In this document: positions 1 to 10,878 of the stretch, piece after piece
Numbering within the stretch: the stretch's first letter is position 1
How the letters are laid out: the number at the start of each line of letters is the position of its first letter
Source of the DNA: Ailanthus altissimus
Taxonomy: Eukaryota > Streptophyta > Magnoliopsida > Sapindales > Simaroubaceae
Assembly: GCA_946807835.1 (NCBI GenBank)
Contig: OX327702.1
Location: forward strand, 15,934,001-15,998,000
DNA: 64,000 bases
Reading direction: 5' to 3'
The notes under the pieces: generated by a model
Database searches by the model: none
Told to the model about the DNA's origin: nothing
What the model saw: only the letters and a program-made list of their open reading frames with translations
Translations under genes and position numbers: made by a program

Positions 1-1
1 A

Positions 2-916
2 GATGTTTTGTTACAAATTGATAAATTTTACTACCCTGTTGATTTTCTTGTTTTAGATACTCATTCTGTTGTTAACATGGAGTCAAAAATCCCTCTTATT
101 TTGAGGAGACCTTTTCTAGCCACTGCTAACGCTCTTATTAATTGCAGAAATGGTCTAATGAAATTATCTTTTGGGAATATGACTCTTGAGGTGAACATAT
201 TTCATATTGATAAGCAATCACGAGAAGAAGACGAATGCTATCATTCATATATGATAGACATACTTAGAGCGGAGGAAGCTTATAAAAATCATGGCTCTAA
301 TTCTTTAGAAAATCTCTTTGATTTTGATATTGAAGAATTATATTATCCTGATGAAATAACTGATATGTTTAGTATTTTTGACTCACAGGATAAAGGGATT
401 CGATTTTGGAAACCAGGCATTGAAAAGTTGCCACGAGAGAAGGAGAAACCAAAGTCATCAAAACTCGAGACACCACGTGTCATCATTAGTGACCAAGGAA
501 CACATTTCTCTAACTGTTCTTTTACAACTTTGAGTGCTGCAGGTCTCCAGAGAAAGTTACAATTGTCAGAAATAGAAGAGCTACGAAATGACGCATATGA
601 CAACTCCAGAATCTACAAAGCTAAAATGAAAGTAGCTCATAATAAACAGATCTCAAGGAAACACTTTGAGCCCAATCAACAGGTCTATCTTTATGATTCT
701 CGATTGCATTTACACCCTGAAAAGTTGAGATCTCGATGGACTGGTCTATTTATGGTAAGACATGTTTTTCCTAATGGGGCTGTTGAAATAAAGGACCCCA
801 CTAATGGACGAACTTTTAAAGTGAATGGACAGCAGCTAAAAAGCTATGTGGAAAAGGTAGACGACTCTATGTACCTAGGCAAGATCCCTCTTGTGGATCC
901 TGTCTATCATGATTGA
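2..916 (+). pseudogene. Athila/Tat-like Ty3-gypsy pol remnant: protease tail fused to integrase C-terminus
   Basis: An open frame enters from the window edge and runs about 300 codons without a stop. Counting from the TTG at position 8, residues 28-45 (IPLILRRPFLATANALIN) match the C-terminal half of the retropepsin of Athila/Tat gypsy elements; the catalytic Asp would lie left of the window. Residues 157-169 (RVIISDQGTHFSN) are the integrase strand with the second catalytic Asp (residue 162). Residues 187-281 are the integrase C-terminal domain, including HPEKLRSRWTGLFMVRHVF and the NGRTFKVNGQQLK tail. Reverse transcriptase, both RNase H domains and most of the integrase core are absent, so at least two in-frame deletions joined distant parts. 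The frame is open, but no catalytic domain is complete. Family assignment is confident, function none. Confidence 0.85.
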
Positions 917-1165
917 TCAGGTTCAATCTATCTGTACCATATTTTATATTTTGTCTATATTTTATCTCTTGACTTTTTATTTTTGTTTTTATTTTCTTGC
1001 ACATTTTATTTTACTTTATTTTCTTCTTTTTATTTTTTCTTTAAGCGTGATTTTATTTCCCGGTCAAGTGGCGGATACGGTACTCCGTGACTATTAAAGT
1101 CGGTTTCTCAGTTCCCTAAAAACTGTCCCTCAAATTGTGCATTCATCTCTTTTCTTTCTTTCAAA

Positions 1166-1714
1166 ATGGATCGCATTCTTGCCAACCTTAAAAAATGTTT
1201 TCCTTCATTTCCTCAAAATGCTATACTTAAGATTTACAAAGCACAGTGTGAAAGACTAAGGCTATTGATGTTGGGTAATATCCCTGTGGACCTTCGTTGG
1301 TTAATTGAAGCCAAGGTTCGGTTGTCTGGTGAGTTTGAAAATAATTTTGTTTCTCATATGCCTGGTGTTGGAAGAAGCTCTTATGCCAAAATGCAACGAG
1401 CAAAAAGGTTACAAGTCTGTCATAAATGTGCTCGATGAAATTGTAATCGGAGTTGTCGTTCTTTAGGATTCGTATCTAGAAATCGAGAAGACAAAATTCA
1501 GTTCATTAAGGATGGACTAAGTAAGGAATCTTTGGATCATATCCTATTGACTCTTGAGACGCATCCCTGTGGGCTCGTGCAACGTGAACTTCTCGATTTA
1601 TGGAACAAATTCAAAAATGAACATCAACGGTATAGTCTCGGGAATCTGACTCTAAAAGACCCTGTTTGCCAATTTATAAGAAAATTGGATGGGAAGCCTA
1701 TCCCCGACCCATAG
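1166..1714 (+). pseudogene. Extra ORF downstream of gypsy pol, one internal stop
   Basis: A 182-codon reading frame starts at ATG 1166 and is broken only by TGA at 1436-1438. It lies 250 bp after pol in the same orientation. The first part begins MDRILANLKKCFPSFPQ and ends in CHKC (residues 85-88); just after the stop comes NCNRSC, so Cys 85, 88, 93 and 97 flank the stop and suggest a small zinc-binding cluster. The C-terminal part is LDHILLTLETH through IRKLDGKPIPDP. Athila and Tat elements often carry extra ORFs between pol and the 3' LTR, some called env-like, but no transmembrane segment is evident here. I do not recognise a characterised family. Retaining one frame beside a shrunken pol suggests recent loss or past constraint. 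Confidence 0.55.
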
Positions 1715-3217
1715 AGGGCGTTTAAGCCGTTACTGGACGTAAAACCAGAGGAAGATGTGAGCCACAATCACAACTACTTGTAAATACATGTGTTTTAATT
1801 TCAAACTTTATTTTATGAATAGTAGGGCTACTTATATAGATGTCTTAAATTCAAATCTTTTGGTTAAATAATGTATTATTTTTCTTTCTTTTATTTATTT
1901 ATTTACATCATCATTTTAGTTTATGTTTGCTTAAGTTTCTCTCAGGTTTGTTTCTTTTAAATAACTGGCGTTTCAGGTAATATCTCCTATACTTTATCTC
2001 TTTCTATTTAAACATTGAGGACAATGTTTCATCTGGTTTGAGGGGAGGATAGTAGACACACGTTGCATTTTGAAAAAAAAAAAAAATTATGGTCCGACAT
2101 TTGATTAAAATGGCAGAGTAAAGAGTTCATTCTTGAACTCTTGAGACGCATTCTAGGTCAAATTAGAATGGCAGAGTAAGGAGTTTTAGTACTAACTTTT
2201 GAAATGCATTTTAACTAACCTTTTGTTATTTTGTTTTATATTTCATGCATTGTCGTTTACTGCTTGTAGTCTTGGTAATTCTTGTATAAAGGAATTTGCT
2301 TTTCTGCCTAAGTATGATTTCAAAATTGTTTAGGTTGAGTAACTGTTTCTATCTAGGTTACTAAAGAATGACTTCCAAAATATTTTTGACCACAATGCTA
2401 AGCCTTGTGGTAAGATGGATGATTCAATTTATATAGCCAAGAGAATTCTTATGTTTAAGTATATATTTTTCTAATCTCACATATCTTTTGTGAGTAAGTG
2501 GAAAGGTTGAGAAAACAGCTTATGAACCTTCATTGATCCTTTGAATTGGTTAATTTTTGTTTAGAATGATATTATTTGAATTAAGGGATAAGTTGGTTGC
2601 ATTTGTGCATAATATAATTTGGTGAGAAACCTTTGTAATGCTTCCTTGTATTCTTCAAAAAAAAAAAAAACAAAAAAATACCAAAAATAAGAAAAAAAAA
2701 AGCAATTTAGTTTAATAAAGTCTTCATTCAATTTTAGAAGACAAATATCTTGTAAAACAGTTTTCTCACCAAGATTATAATTGTATTATTCTCACAAGCC
2801 AATTAAAGTTCTAAAGTTAGCGTATGATATGAAAAATTGATTTTTAAAGAAATAATTTTTCTATCTTCGGATCAATGTTAGTTTATATGTCTGTCCTTAA
2901 AATTGACTTTTTCTTGAGTGCTTAACTATTTTCCAACTCCATAAGAGAAGTCCTAACCTTTTAAACAGTCATACACCTGTGAGGATATGGAGTTGAGGCT
3001 TTTACTTGGAGAAATTCTCAAGGCTATATCTATTGTGGTTTGTGGTTAGATGGTTATGGCTTAGTTCACACACACATAAATTATGGAAGTTGTAATTGAA
3101 AAAACCATGATAGCAACAGTGATCTCGAACTGACGTTTTGATTGAAATGCTTAGGTAGTTTTGCATATTCTATTTACGCTTGAATTGCTAGAGACTAGCA
3201 ATAAGCTGGTTGGGGGC
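1715..3217 (+). other. Non-coding 3' internal region of the gypsy element, ending in the polypurine tract
   Basis: No credible coding frame. It contains a purine-rich stretch near 2013-2055 (GAGGACAATGTTTC then GAGGGGAGGA), as often seen after pol in Athila-like elements. A short imperfect direct repeat occupies about 2104-2155 and 2163-2215, and A-rich runs lie near 2073-2088 and 2656-2701. It ends with GGTTGGGGGC (3208-3217), a good polypurine tract immediately before the LTR start. Confidence 0.6.
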
Positions 3218-4776
3218 TGTGATGAACACATGAAAATGCATGTTGTTAAGAGATTCAATCACCATTTAATGTCACTAAATTTTAGTATTTTCTGTATTTT
3301 TAGCTTGAAATAAAGTGTTCTCCTTAAATTGTGATTAATGAATGTTATTTGGACAAGTTTAGGTAAACTGGACATAACTCTCAATGTAGAAATCGAAATG
3401 AAGAAATTCTTGAACCTGGTGCAACATGACTCAATCTTACACAAATTTGAAGAATAGTGGAAAAGCCAAATCTAACATGTTATGGGCCAACAATTGAGAT
3501 ACAACAAAATCGGACTACAACTCTTACCCAGCTTGACCCAACTCACGTATATGGACCGTATCTCACACAATAAGTACTCAATTGGTATAATTCTTGAAGC
3601 TGTGAATTGCTGACTTAACTATAAACAACTCGTACGTTTATGGTAAAGTCCAAATCAGCCGTTATCATGGACCAAATCCCATTGCAAGTAGGTAAAATGG
3701 TTGTTGGCTGAATTCTGATGTATCTTTGGAATTTTACTCATATCTCATTGGATACTCATCCCATTTGCATGAAATCAGTGCCTATGGAAAGAGGAGTCAA
3801 CATTCTACAACTTTCATGTCGGCTATAGAAGCTGAATTGATCATTTACATTATCAAAAATGTGCTGCAAGTGGATACACGAGTTATTGGCTTAGAATTAT
3901 TAAAGATTGATGTCATCCATGACATATGTCCATTCATTGCCTATATAAGGAGACCCTTAGGACATTTTTAATAGAAAATTCTCTCTTCTTTTATTCTCAT
4001 TAACATGTATTGTAATTTAGGCTAGAGTTCCTAGCAAGGCTAAGAGATGAACTTTTATGTGTAGTAAATCTACTTCCATGCTTTGATTCGTTGTCAATAG
4101 CTATAAATGTTGTAAGTTTGGTTTTGATTAAACTCTTATCTATTTTATTTTCTATAATCCAAAGGTTATAATTCTTATGTCTCATATATGTTCAGTCATG
4201 CTTTTCTTATGTGATTCATGTTGATTTATAATTGTTACTGGTTACATTGTTTTATATGTTAATCTTTTACTGCAGTATTGTCAATTTGATATATTGTCGA
4301 TCTTGGATAACATGTAAGGGCAATAAATGTTTGATATTCAAGTTAATCTTTTACTGCAATATTGTCAAAATGATATATTGTCGATCTTAGATAACTTGTA
4401 TAAATAACATGATGTGTGTTAATGCTTGCAAAGAGTTTAACTAAATCAAATACATGTGTTATCAAATGTGCTATATATTACATACCTTCCGATTGATTGT
4501 TTGGGATGTGAAACTTTCAGTTGAGTTATAAATATCGAATCAAAGTATAGAGTAGATTTATAAAGCATAATTGTGATTCTCAAAGCCTTGCTTAAATCAT
4601 CATAAGACATTTTCCTCAATTCATAGACAATTCTATCTCATCCGTTTAAATCAATTAACCCTTTGCTACTGCTTTAATATTTTACTTCACTGACCTATTT
4701 TGCCAAGAGCTTCCTCGTGGGATCGACACCTCAATCTATACTGCGATAGCCGCGTTATATTTTGAGCGTAAACACA
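3218..4776 (+). repeat. 3' LTR of the Athila/Tat-like gypsy element
   Basis: It starts with TGTGATGAACAC directly after the polypurine tract. A TATA box (TATATAAG, 3942-3949) is followed by GGAGACCC, as expected of an LTR promoter. It ends near GAGCGTAAACACA, after a GTGGGATCGACACC block (about 4718-4732) typical of the U5 end of Athila/Tat LTRs. No 5' LTR is in the window for comparison, so the right end is uncertain by a few bases; it abuts a truncated minus-strand LTR. The U3 segment 3726-3870 has a weak copia RNase H-like frame (see findings). Confidence 0.65.
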
Positions 4777-5935
4777 CGCCCTATTACTTGGTTGGACATA
4801 CACGCCCTTCACCTTTCCAAAATGGACAATTATGTCCCATTTTCTTCATTTTTGGTTTTTCCATCAACCATATACATTCAATTTACAATATGCACCATTT
4901 ACACACAACAACTCAATCAGAACACCACTCAATCTCTAACTTCCCTAAAGTGGCAGAATTACACCCTAGGTTCCAACACATTCCTTTTCTCAAATTCTTG
5001 TTCCAATTACAACAAAATCAAGCCAATTTCATTCTAAAGCCCTAATTACAACCAATTGAAATCTCTACAAAAAAAGCATCAAAAACCCTAATTCTTACCT
5101 TGCCAATTTCTGCAAATTGATGACTCCTTCAAGCTCAACACTAGAATTCAATTCAATATAAGCCAAGAATACACACAAGAACATCAATTTAAGCATTCTT
5201 GAAAGCTCACTTATCAAACTCATAAAACAATGCTTTTCTTACCTCTTTTTCTTGAATTTTCACTAATTGAGGCTTCAATTGAGCTTAGGGATTCATATGT
5301 AACCTTATTTTAACTTGATTATACATGAACAATCATGAAAAAAAAAATTAAAATTTTACTGTAGCAGCACCTTCCCCCCTTGCACGAATTTGCTCTCTTT
5401 TGCTCTAAGTGTTTGCTTTTCATCTCTTGAAAATTCTGCAACCTTCCAACATATATATAGTACTCCTTCAATTGACGATTTTGCCCTTCAACTTACTCAA
5501 AACTTCTAATTTGCCATTAGTTCAAATGAAAAGATTTAATTGGTTCCTTTGTAATTGTCTAATTAGAATAGTCAAAAGAACTAACTAGAGTTTCCAACTT
5601 GGCAATCCATGAGATTGCTTCTAATTGGTCAATTCCTTAATATATGGATTGTATTTCTCAACAACGGCTTGTTCCATACATAATCCTTAAATGGAAATTC
5701 ATGTAGTAAATTAGGATTTCCTATTCTAAGCCAATAGAGAAAAATTTCAAAAATATTATAGGGTCGTCCGGCGCACCGATCGAGTGTGAAATTATCAAAT
5801 TAGGTCTAATATCTCTCACATGCACTATAAAGGGAATATTTCTAATACGGTTAAAATTGAGTAACCCTACGGTGTCTTATTTGCTCTATACCGAAATCTA
5901 GGCGCTAAAACTACTAATAGGGATTAGATATTACA
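4777..5935 (-). repeat. Truncated Tekay/Del-like LTR, minus strand
   Basis: The reverse complement from 5935 begins TGTAATATCTAATCCC and matches, over its whole length and with a few percent divergence, the LTR that begins at 62017 (TGTAATATCCAATCCC). Both share the GATTTCGGTATAGAG block, the TCACACTCG block and the ATGTCCAACCAA block. A minus-strand TATA-like run (reverse of ATATATATAG, 5451-5460) sits where the other copy has TATATATAAAG. The distal half is missing: homology stops at about 4785 against the + strand gypsy LTR. Short apparent ORFs at 4762-5045 are part of this non-coding repeat. Confidence 0.75.
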
Positions 5936-6774
5936 TATCTCATATGGAACTCATGCTTTTATACAATAATTATACATAAATATGGCCAACACAAAATTTC
6001 CTTTCCAAGTTCATTAAGTTTTCCAAATCAATCTAATACATTGTCATGTAATTAGAAGCATTAAGCATAGAATAAATTGAACAATTCAATACCGATATGA
6101 TGAACAAGGGAAAATAATCAATCTAAGCTACATATTGAGTTCACATTGTAATCCTAGCAATAAAACTTAATTCATAATTGAAAACATAAGTTTAGAGCAT
6201 CTAACAACATCAACAACATCATTATACATATTAGAATCAACAACAAATACAAAATTGAAGTGAAGAGGAAATTTCCCTTAATGCAATAGTGATGTTCTTC
6301 CTCCAATTCTTGTTGTTGATTCTTGCTTCTAAGACCCAAATGAAGTGTTAATTTTGTGCTCTCTACTGCCTAACCTCTCCTTGGCTCAATAATGGGCATT
6401 TATATAGGTTTAGGGTTTCAAACATAGAACAAAAATGTCCTTAAAGAGTGCCGAGCATCCAGTGCTGCGGCATTCGGATTTAATACTGCAGCGTTGGAGC
6501 TTCTAACTTGAATGCCCCAGCAATGCACTTTAGTGGATGAATAGTAATCTATATGTACTATTTATTGGCACCGTTTACATTTTTTGCATTTTAGTCCCCT
6601 CTCGGATTTTCATCTCAAATAACTCTGTTTGCATCCAGTTTTGGTATTTTTGCTCTGATAGTGCTTAAACCTATAAAGCAACATTAATATGCATAAATAG
6701 CCAAATTATTGGGATAAATTGAACAAACATCAAGTTTAGGTGGATAAAATATTTTATGCAATTACGCCCTATCA
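5936..6774 (-). repeat. Truncated Athila-like LTR, minus strand
   Basis: The right end is ACGCCCTATCA (LTR start TGATAGGGCG on the minus strand), followed by flank GTGAT inside a copia LTR. Layout and parts of the sequence match the complete solo LTRs at 8490-9975 and 50840-52216. A minus-strand TATA box lies at 6399-6406 (TTTATATA). A GC-rich cassette lies upstream of it at about 6448-6545, with CCAGTGCTGCGG, CTGCAGCG and CCCCAGCAATGC. The left part is missing where the Tekay-like LTR begins, so that LTR probably inserted here and the far side was deleted. Confidence 0.65.
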
Positions 6775-8204
6775 GTGATCCGTCAGTTCATTTGGGTGAG
6801 TAATATAACCTGATGCTCCAAAATTGTATTTTAGAAAGTCTTATAGCCATAAGCAGTTATACCTAGGAAAAAGAGTTTTATCCTAGGGATAAATAATATT
6901 GCAAAAGTATTTACAGATGTTATTTATTAAAATATAAATATAGAGATAAGTTTACGGTCGAGCACATAGAGACTTGACAGCATTGATATATATCTTCATG
7001 CTTTTAGGATATCTATGATATAGGGATTATACGAATATGTTATAACCTCAACTTGTATGGTCTAATGAACAATTTTGTAATATCAGTAACATATGTGTGG
7101 GACATTGTTTACGGAATCATGAACAAGTTCCATATGGACCTAGAAAGTCTCACAATATAAAATTTACTTGTTGTGCACCAGGGTAGCATATTGGATCAAA
7201 CAGTTTGGTCTAAAAAATTCTAGCAAACTAAAATATGTTTCAGGGGTTCCTTAGGATATGTATTTGTAAAGACGAAAATGTTAAGTATATCACATAATTG
7301 ATTGACAAGAGTTGTTAACCAATAAGATATTGACAAATGGAACAATATTGTACATAAATTACTTTTACCTTAAAATTACCAATTTACCTTGCTAGTAAAA
7401 ACAATTGAGGTAAGGGTAATTATTCAAAAATAGTTTTTAAATAATTAATGTAAAATATTATTATTGTTATTAAAAAGGGATAAATATCAATTACAACAAT
7501 GGTATTATTTTCCTAATGAGGGGTGTGGATGTTGGCTATTAATTACTTAAAATAATTAGAGATATTCCAACATTAGGTCAATGAATATTTGGTGGCCATT
7601 AATAAAATGTATTGGATAAGTTAGTGCAATGAAATGGCCAACAATATTTATTAGTAGGCCATGGAAGGCATTGTTTAATGGAACCAAAATTGAATGAATT
7701 GAATTCATTCCAATGATGCATTCGGTCGCTTTGAGAAAGGAGAGAAAAGACGTAAGTTTTAGCTAAGCCCTTAAGATTCTTGAAAAGTGTTGTGAGGGAA
7801 AAAGGACTAAAACATTCAACTTTTTCTCATCACTCACAAGAAACATACACCATACAGATCAAAGTATTTTAAGAGTTAAAATATTTTATTGCTAAAAATT
7901 TATGGTTGCTATTCTAGCTTCACAATCAAACAGGTTTGTAGTTGTGAACTAGAATTGTGCAACAACACACTTCAAAGTGAGCTCAAGACTTAGAGATTAG
8001 AGTTCTTGAAGAATTAAAAAGCTACCTTCAATCCGAGTAAGTTTATTTTCTTGTAGTTTATTTAAATAAAATATATGAACATATATTAGATATATGTGTT
8101 TGATTATACTATATTGTGTATATATAGTATGAAATACTTCTGCCGTGTGTATAAAAATATAAAATTATACGTATACTCTACACATCACACATCCACTTAT
8201 TAGA
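6775..8204 (+). repeat. Copia LTR fragment A
   Basis: From GATCCGTCAG onward it aligns with the middle of the other copia LTRs: GATGCTCC block, CTAGGAAAAGAG, GGATTATACGAATATG, AACTTGTATGGTCTAAT and a GTGGGACATTG block. The 5' third is missing, cut by the Athila-like LTR. The distal part carries a TTCTAG hairpin (7911-7955) like its relatives but otherwise a diverged R/U5, so it is another subfamily. It ends near CCACTTATTAG, against the middle of another copia LTR at 8205, without the usual AACA terminus. No coding content. Confidence 0.7.
7911..7955 (+). other. LTR hairpin, copy A
   Basis: ATTCTAG (7911-7917) pairs with CTAGAAT (7949-7955). After a one-base bulge (C7918), TTCACAA pairs with TTGTGAA (7942-7948). 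The loop is 16 nt. It has the same 7+1+7 architecture as the other copia-1 LTR hairpins but a different inner-stem sequence. Confidence 0.65.
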
Positions 8205-8489
8205 CTGGACACTGAACAGACTCATGAGGACCTCTAATAGACATCCCATAAACCAGTTAATGTAGGGTTTTCTTGAGTTGAGTAGTATTCGTGATCCTTT
8301 AACATGGGAGCCATGGTGGGCTTATGAATAATCCATCATACTTTGGTTCTATGCATAATAAAGACATTCATGGTCTGACCGTTCGGTATCACTGGGTATA
8401 GTCCAATACTCGTGGAGTCTAGTATAGATATGGGATCTGTTAGCTCATATCATGATGCTCCGAGATTATATTTCAGAAGGTCTTATGAC

Positions 8490-9975
8490 TGATGCGATAT
8501 TTCTATATCATAAATTAAGTGCAAGTATACACTATCGTATGCAAGTAATAAAGAGACTAAATAAGTCGGATGTCGAACCCACAGGGATAATTCTTTCTTT
8601 TTAACCAATTACTAAAATTATATCTTCCTAATAATTATTCAGAAAAATAAAAATCTAAGAATGAATGTAAGAAATATAAAACAAAAACACAATGCAATGA
8701 GATTTAAAGATATAGCAACGTAGAGAGAACCTAGGATTAATATTATCCCTCAATATGTTTCTAATGATTAATCCTCTAATATTTAACTCACTTAGTCTTT
8801 ATTATTGATCAAGACACTAATGTATTCACAAGCCTCTTCCAAGGTCATGCAAGTATACCTTAATTTACCAAATACCTATATTCCTATGGTACTTGTAATA
8901 AATTAAGATTCATTAAGATTAGGTCTTATTGATCATACATGCCAATTAGGTATATTCCTATCCTAAATTGAAACTTGCATATGCAACATTGAATGTTACT
9001 CTACAATCATGCATCAAATTACCTAGGTCTAAATATTATGATTCCTCTTCCGAGTTTATCAATAATATTACCAACTCATTCACCATATATTGGCCAGATA
9101 TATTGAAGCATTAAACACAAGTAATTTAAATAATAAAAGACTAAGTTTATTAAATACTAAAAGATATGGCAATTAAGCACACACATTGAGTTCAAATATT
9201 AACCCTAGAAAATAAGTTAGCTCATGGCTACAAGAGAACAGCAGTAAAAATAATTATAAAACATGATACAATTATTAGCAAACCGATATAGACGTCGAAT
9301 TGCTCTTAATTGCGCTGCCTAGGAACTCTTGATGCCGAAGAACTTCTTGTATCTCTCTCCAAAGTTGCTTCAATTAAGCTCCTATTGCTCTCCAAGACTC
9401 GTGCTCTGTATTCTTGGTGCTCTTGGGTCGTCTTGGATTCATTCTTGAAGGCTGGGGACGAGTGGCTTTATATAGGGATTGATTTGAGCTTGAAAATCTC
9501 AATTCTCGTCGGACTCGGACTCGCACTACCGCTGGCGCGCTATGCATCTGTCGCTGGGGCGACGCGTGAAAAAGCGATCACCGCTGGAGCGGTGGGATCT
9601 TGGCGCTGGGGCGCTGCATGAAAACGGCTTCACCGCTGGCGCGGTGTGTTGATAGCGCTGGGGCGCTGTCGTGTCGCTGGGGCGGTAACTGTCTGCCGCT
9701 GGGGCGCTAGACGCGACTTAATCAGGTCGTTTTTCTTATTTCGATCACTATTCAGCGCTGGGGCGAAAATACTTGTGGCGCGGGGGCGCTGGACTCATAA
9801 TTTGAAAGCTTTGCATTTTAGTCCCTGTTTTCGCTCCTTTTGCGTTCTTTCTTTAAATTTCGTTCAAGTCCCTATAAATAACAATAATGCACATTAATAG
9901 CCATCTATTCTCATAAAATAATAAAATATCAATAATAAAAACATGAGAAAATATATGACAAATTTGCCCTTATCA
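8490..9975 (-). mobile_element. Complete Athila-like solo LTR with 5-bp target duplication
   Basis: It is bounded by TGATGCGATA and GCCCTTATCA and flanked by perfect ATGAC duplications (8485-8489 and 9976-9980). Read on the minus strand it starts TGATAAGGGC and ends in a block with CCCTGTGGGTTCGACA, TATACTTGCACTT and CGCATCA, characteristic of Athila/Tat LTRs. The minus-strand TATA box is at 9466-9475 (reverse of CTATATAAAG). No internal domain remains, so it arose by LTR-LTR recombination. Two apparent ORFs at 9310-9897 result from the low stop density of its GC-rich cassette and are not genes. Confidence 0.9.
9528..9793 (-). repeat. GC-rich cassette of CGCTGGGGCG-like units in the LTR U3
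   Basis: About ten imperfect copies of (A/G)CGCTGG(G/C)GCG(C/G)T occur at irregular 20-30 bp spacing in otherwise AT-rich DNA. Read on the minus strand, the array lies 50-330 bp upstream of the TATA box. Related but diverged cassettes occur at about 6448-6545 and 51885-52025 in the same LTR position, and in copia leaders. Confidence 0.75.
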
Positions 9976-10836
9976 ATGACCACAATTATAAAACTTAGAA
10001 ATGAGTTTTCCATAAGGTTAAACACTATCGTAAAAAAGTTTATAGATATCGTTTACGAAAATACAAATATGAAGATAAGTTCATATTGAGCATATAAAGA
10101 TTTGATTGTGATGATCTATATCTCTGCTCTTCCAAGGATATAGGTGATAAAGGAATTATACAAATATGGTTGACTCAACTTGAATGGTTAAATACGTCGT
10201 TCTATAATATCCGTAACATGTGCGTGGAGCATAGTTCATGGGCTTTCAAAAGTGTTTTGTAAGACAAACGAGTGTGAACCTAGAGAGTCTTATAATATGA
10301 AGTGTACTCATTGAGCAACGGGGTAGCAGTATGAATCATACGGATCAATTCGGGAATGTTTCAAAAAGCAGGATACATTTTAAGACCTATTTGGAAAGTG
10401 GGAATCATAGTTTACAAATAGGTCTCTATTGCATAGAAAAGTGCAAATACACACATGAAATCTATGCATAGCCATTTGTATGATAAATGACAACATGCAT
10501 GGACATGTATGTGGCAAATGTTAACCATTCAAAGTGTTTATGTGGATAAGTGACATTTGTTATTCATGTATAAGCCTACATGGCATCAAATGGCTACATG
10601 TAAGACATATGGCAACTTGAGAAATCTTTCACTTCATAAAACAAATGAAAAGAGTTTTGTTTGTACAATTTTCAAGTTGTTGAATGCAAATTCATGCAAA
10701 GCTTTTGAGAGAAAATGTAAACTTTGAAAAAGTTGTGTTTATGTGCCAAAACACCATTTTAAGCATTTACTACTTCAACTAATTCATATGTTGAATGTGT
10801 CTTGATTCCTGCATGAAATATACATCAAAGGCTACC

Positions 10837-10878
10837 ATTCTAGCTGCTCTAATCCCATCAAATATTGAAGTCTAGAAT
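10837..10878 (+). other. LTR hairpin, degraded copy in B 5' LTR
   Basis: ATTCTAG (10837-10843) pairs fully with CTAGAAT (10872-10878). The inner stem is mostly unpaired. The AATCCCA loop motif is retained. Confidence 0.45.

Noticed and set aside
4762..5045. Overlapping ORFs of 91 and 85 codons with a partner at 62916-63158
   Set aside because: The similarity is nucleotide-level conservation of the Tekay-like LTR; frames are not preserved and lie opposite to or outside gag-pol.
9310..9897. Two ORFs (103 and 83 codons) rich in Arg, Trp, Gly and Ala
   Set aside because: They lie in the GC-rich cassette and U3 of a solo LTR, on the strand opposite to its promoter; low stop density from GC repeats explains them.
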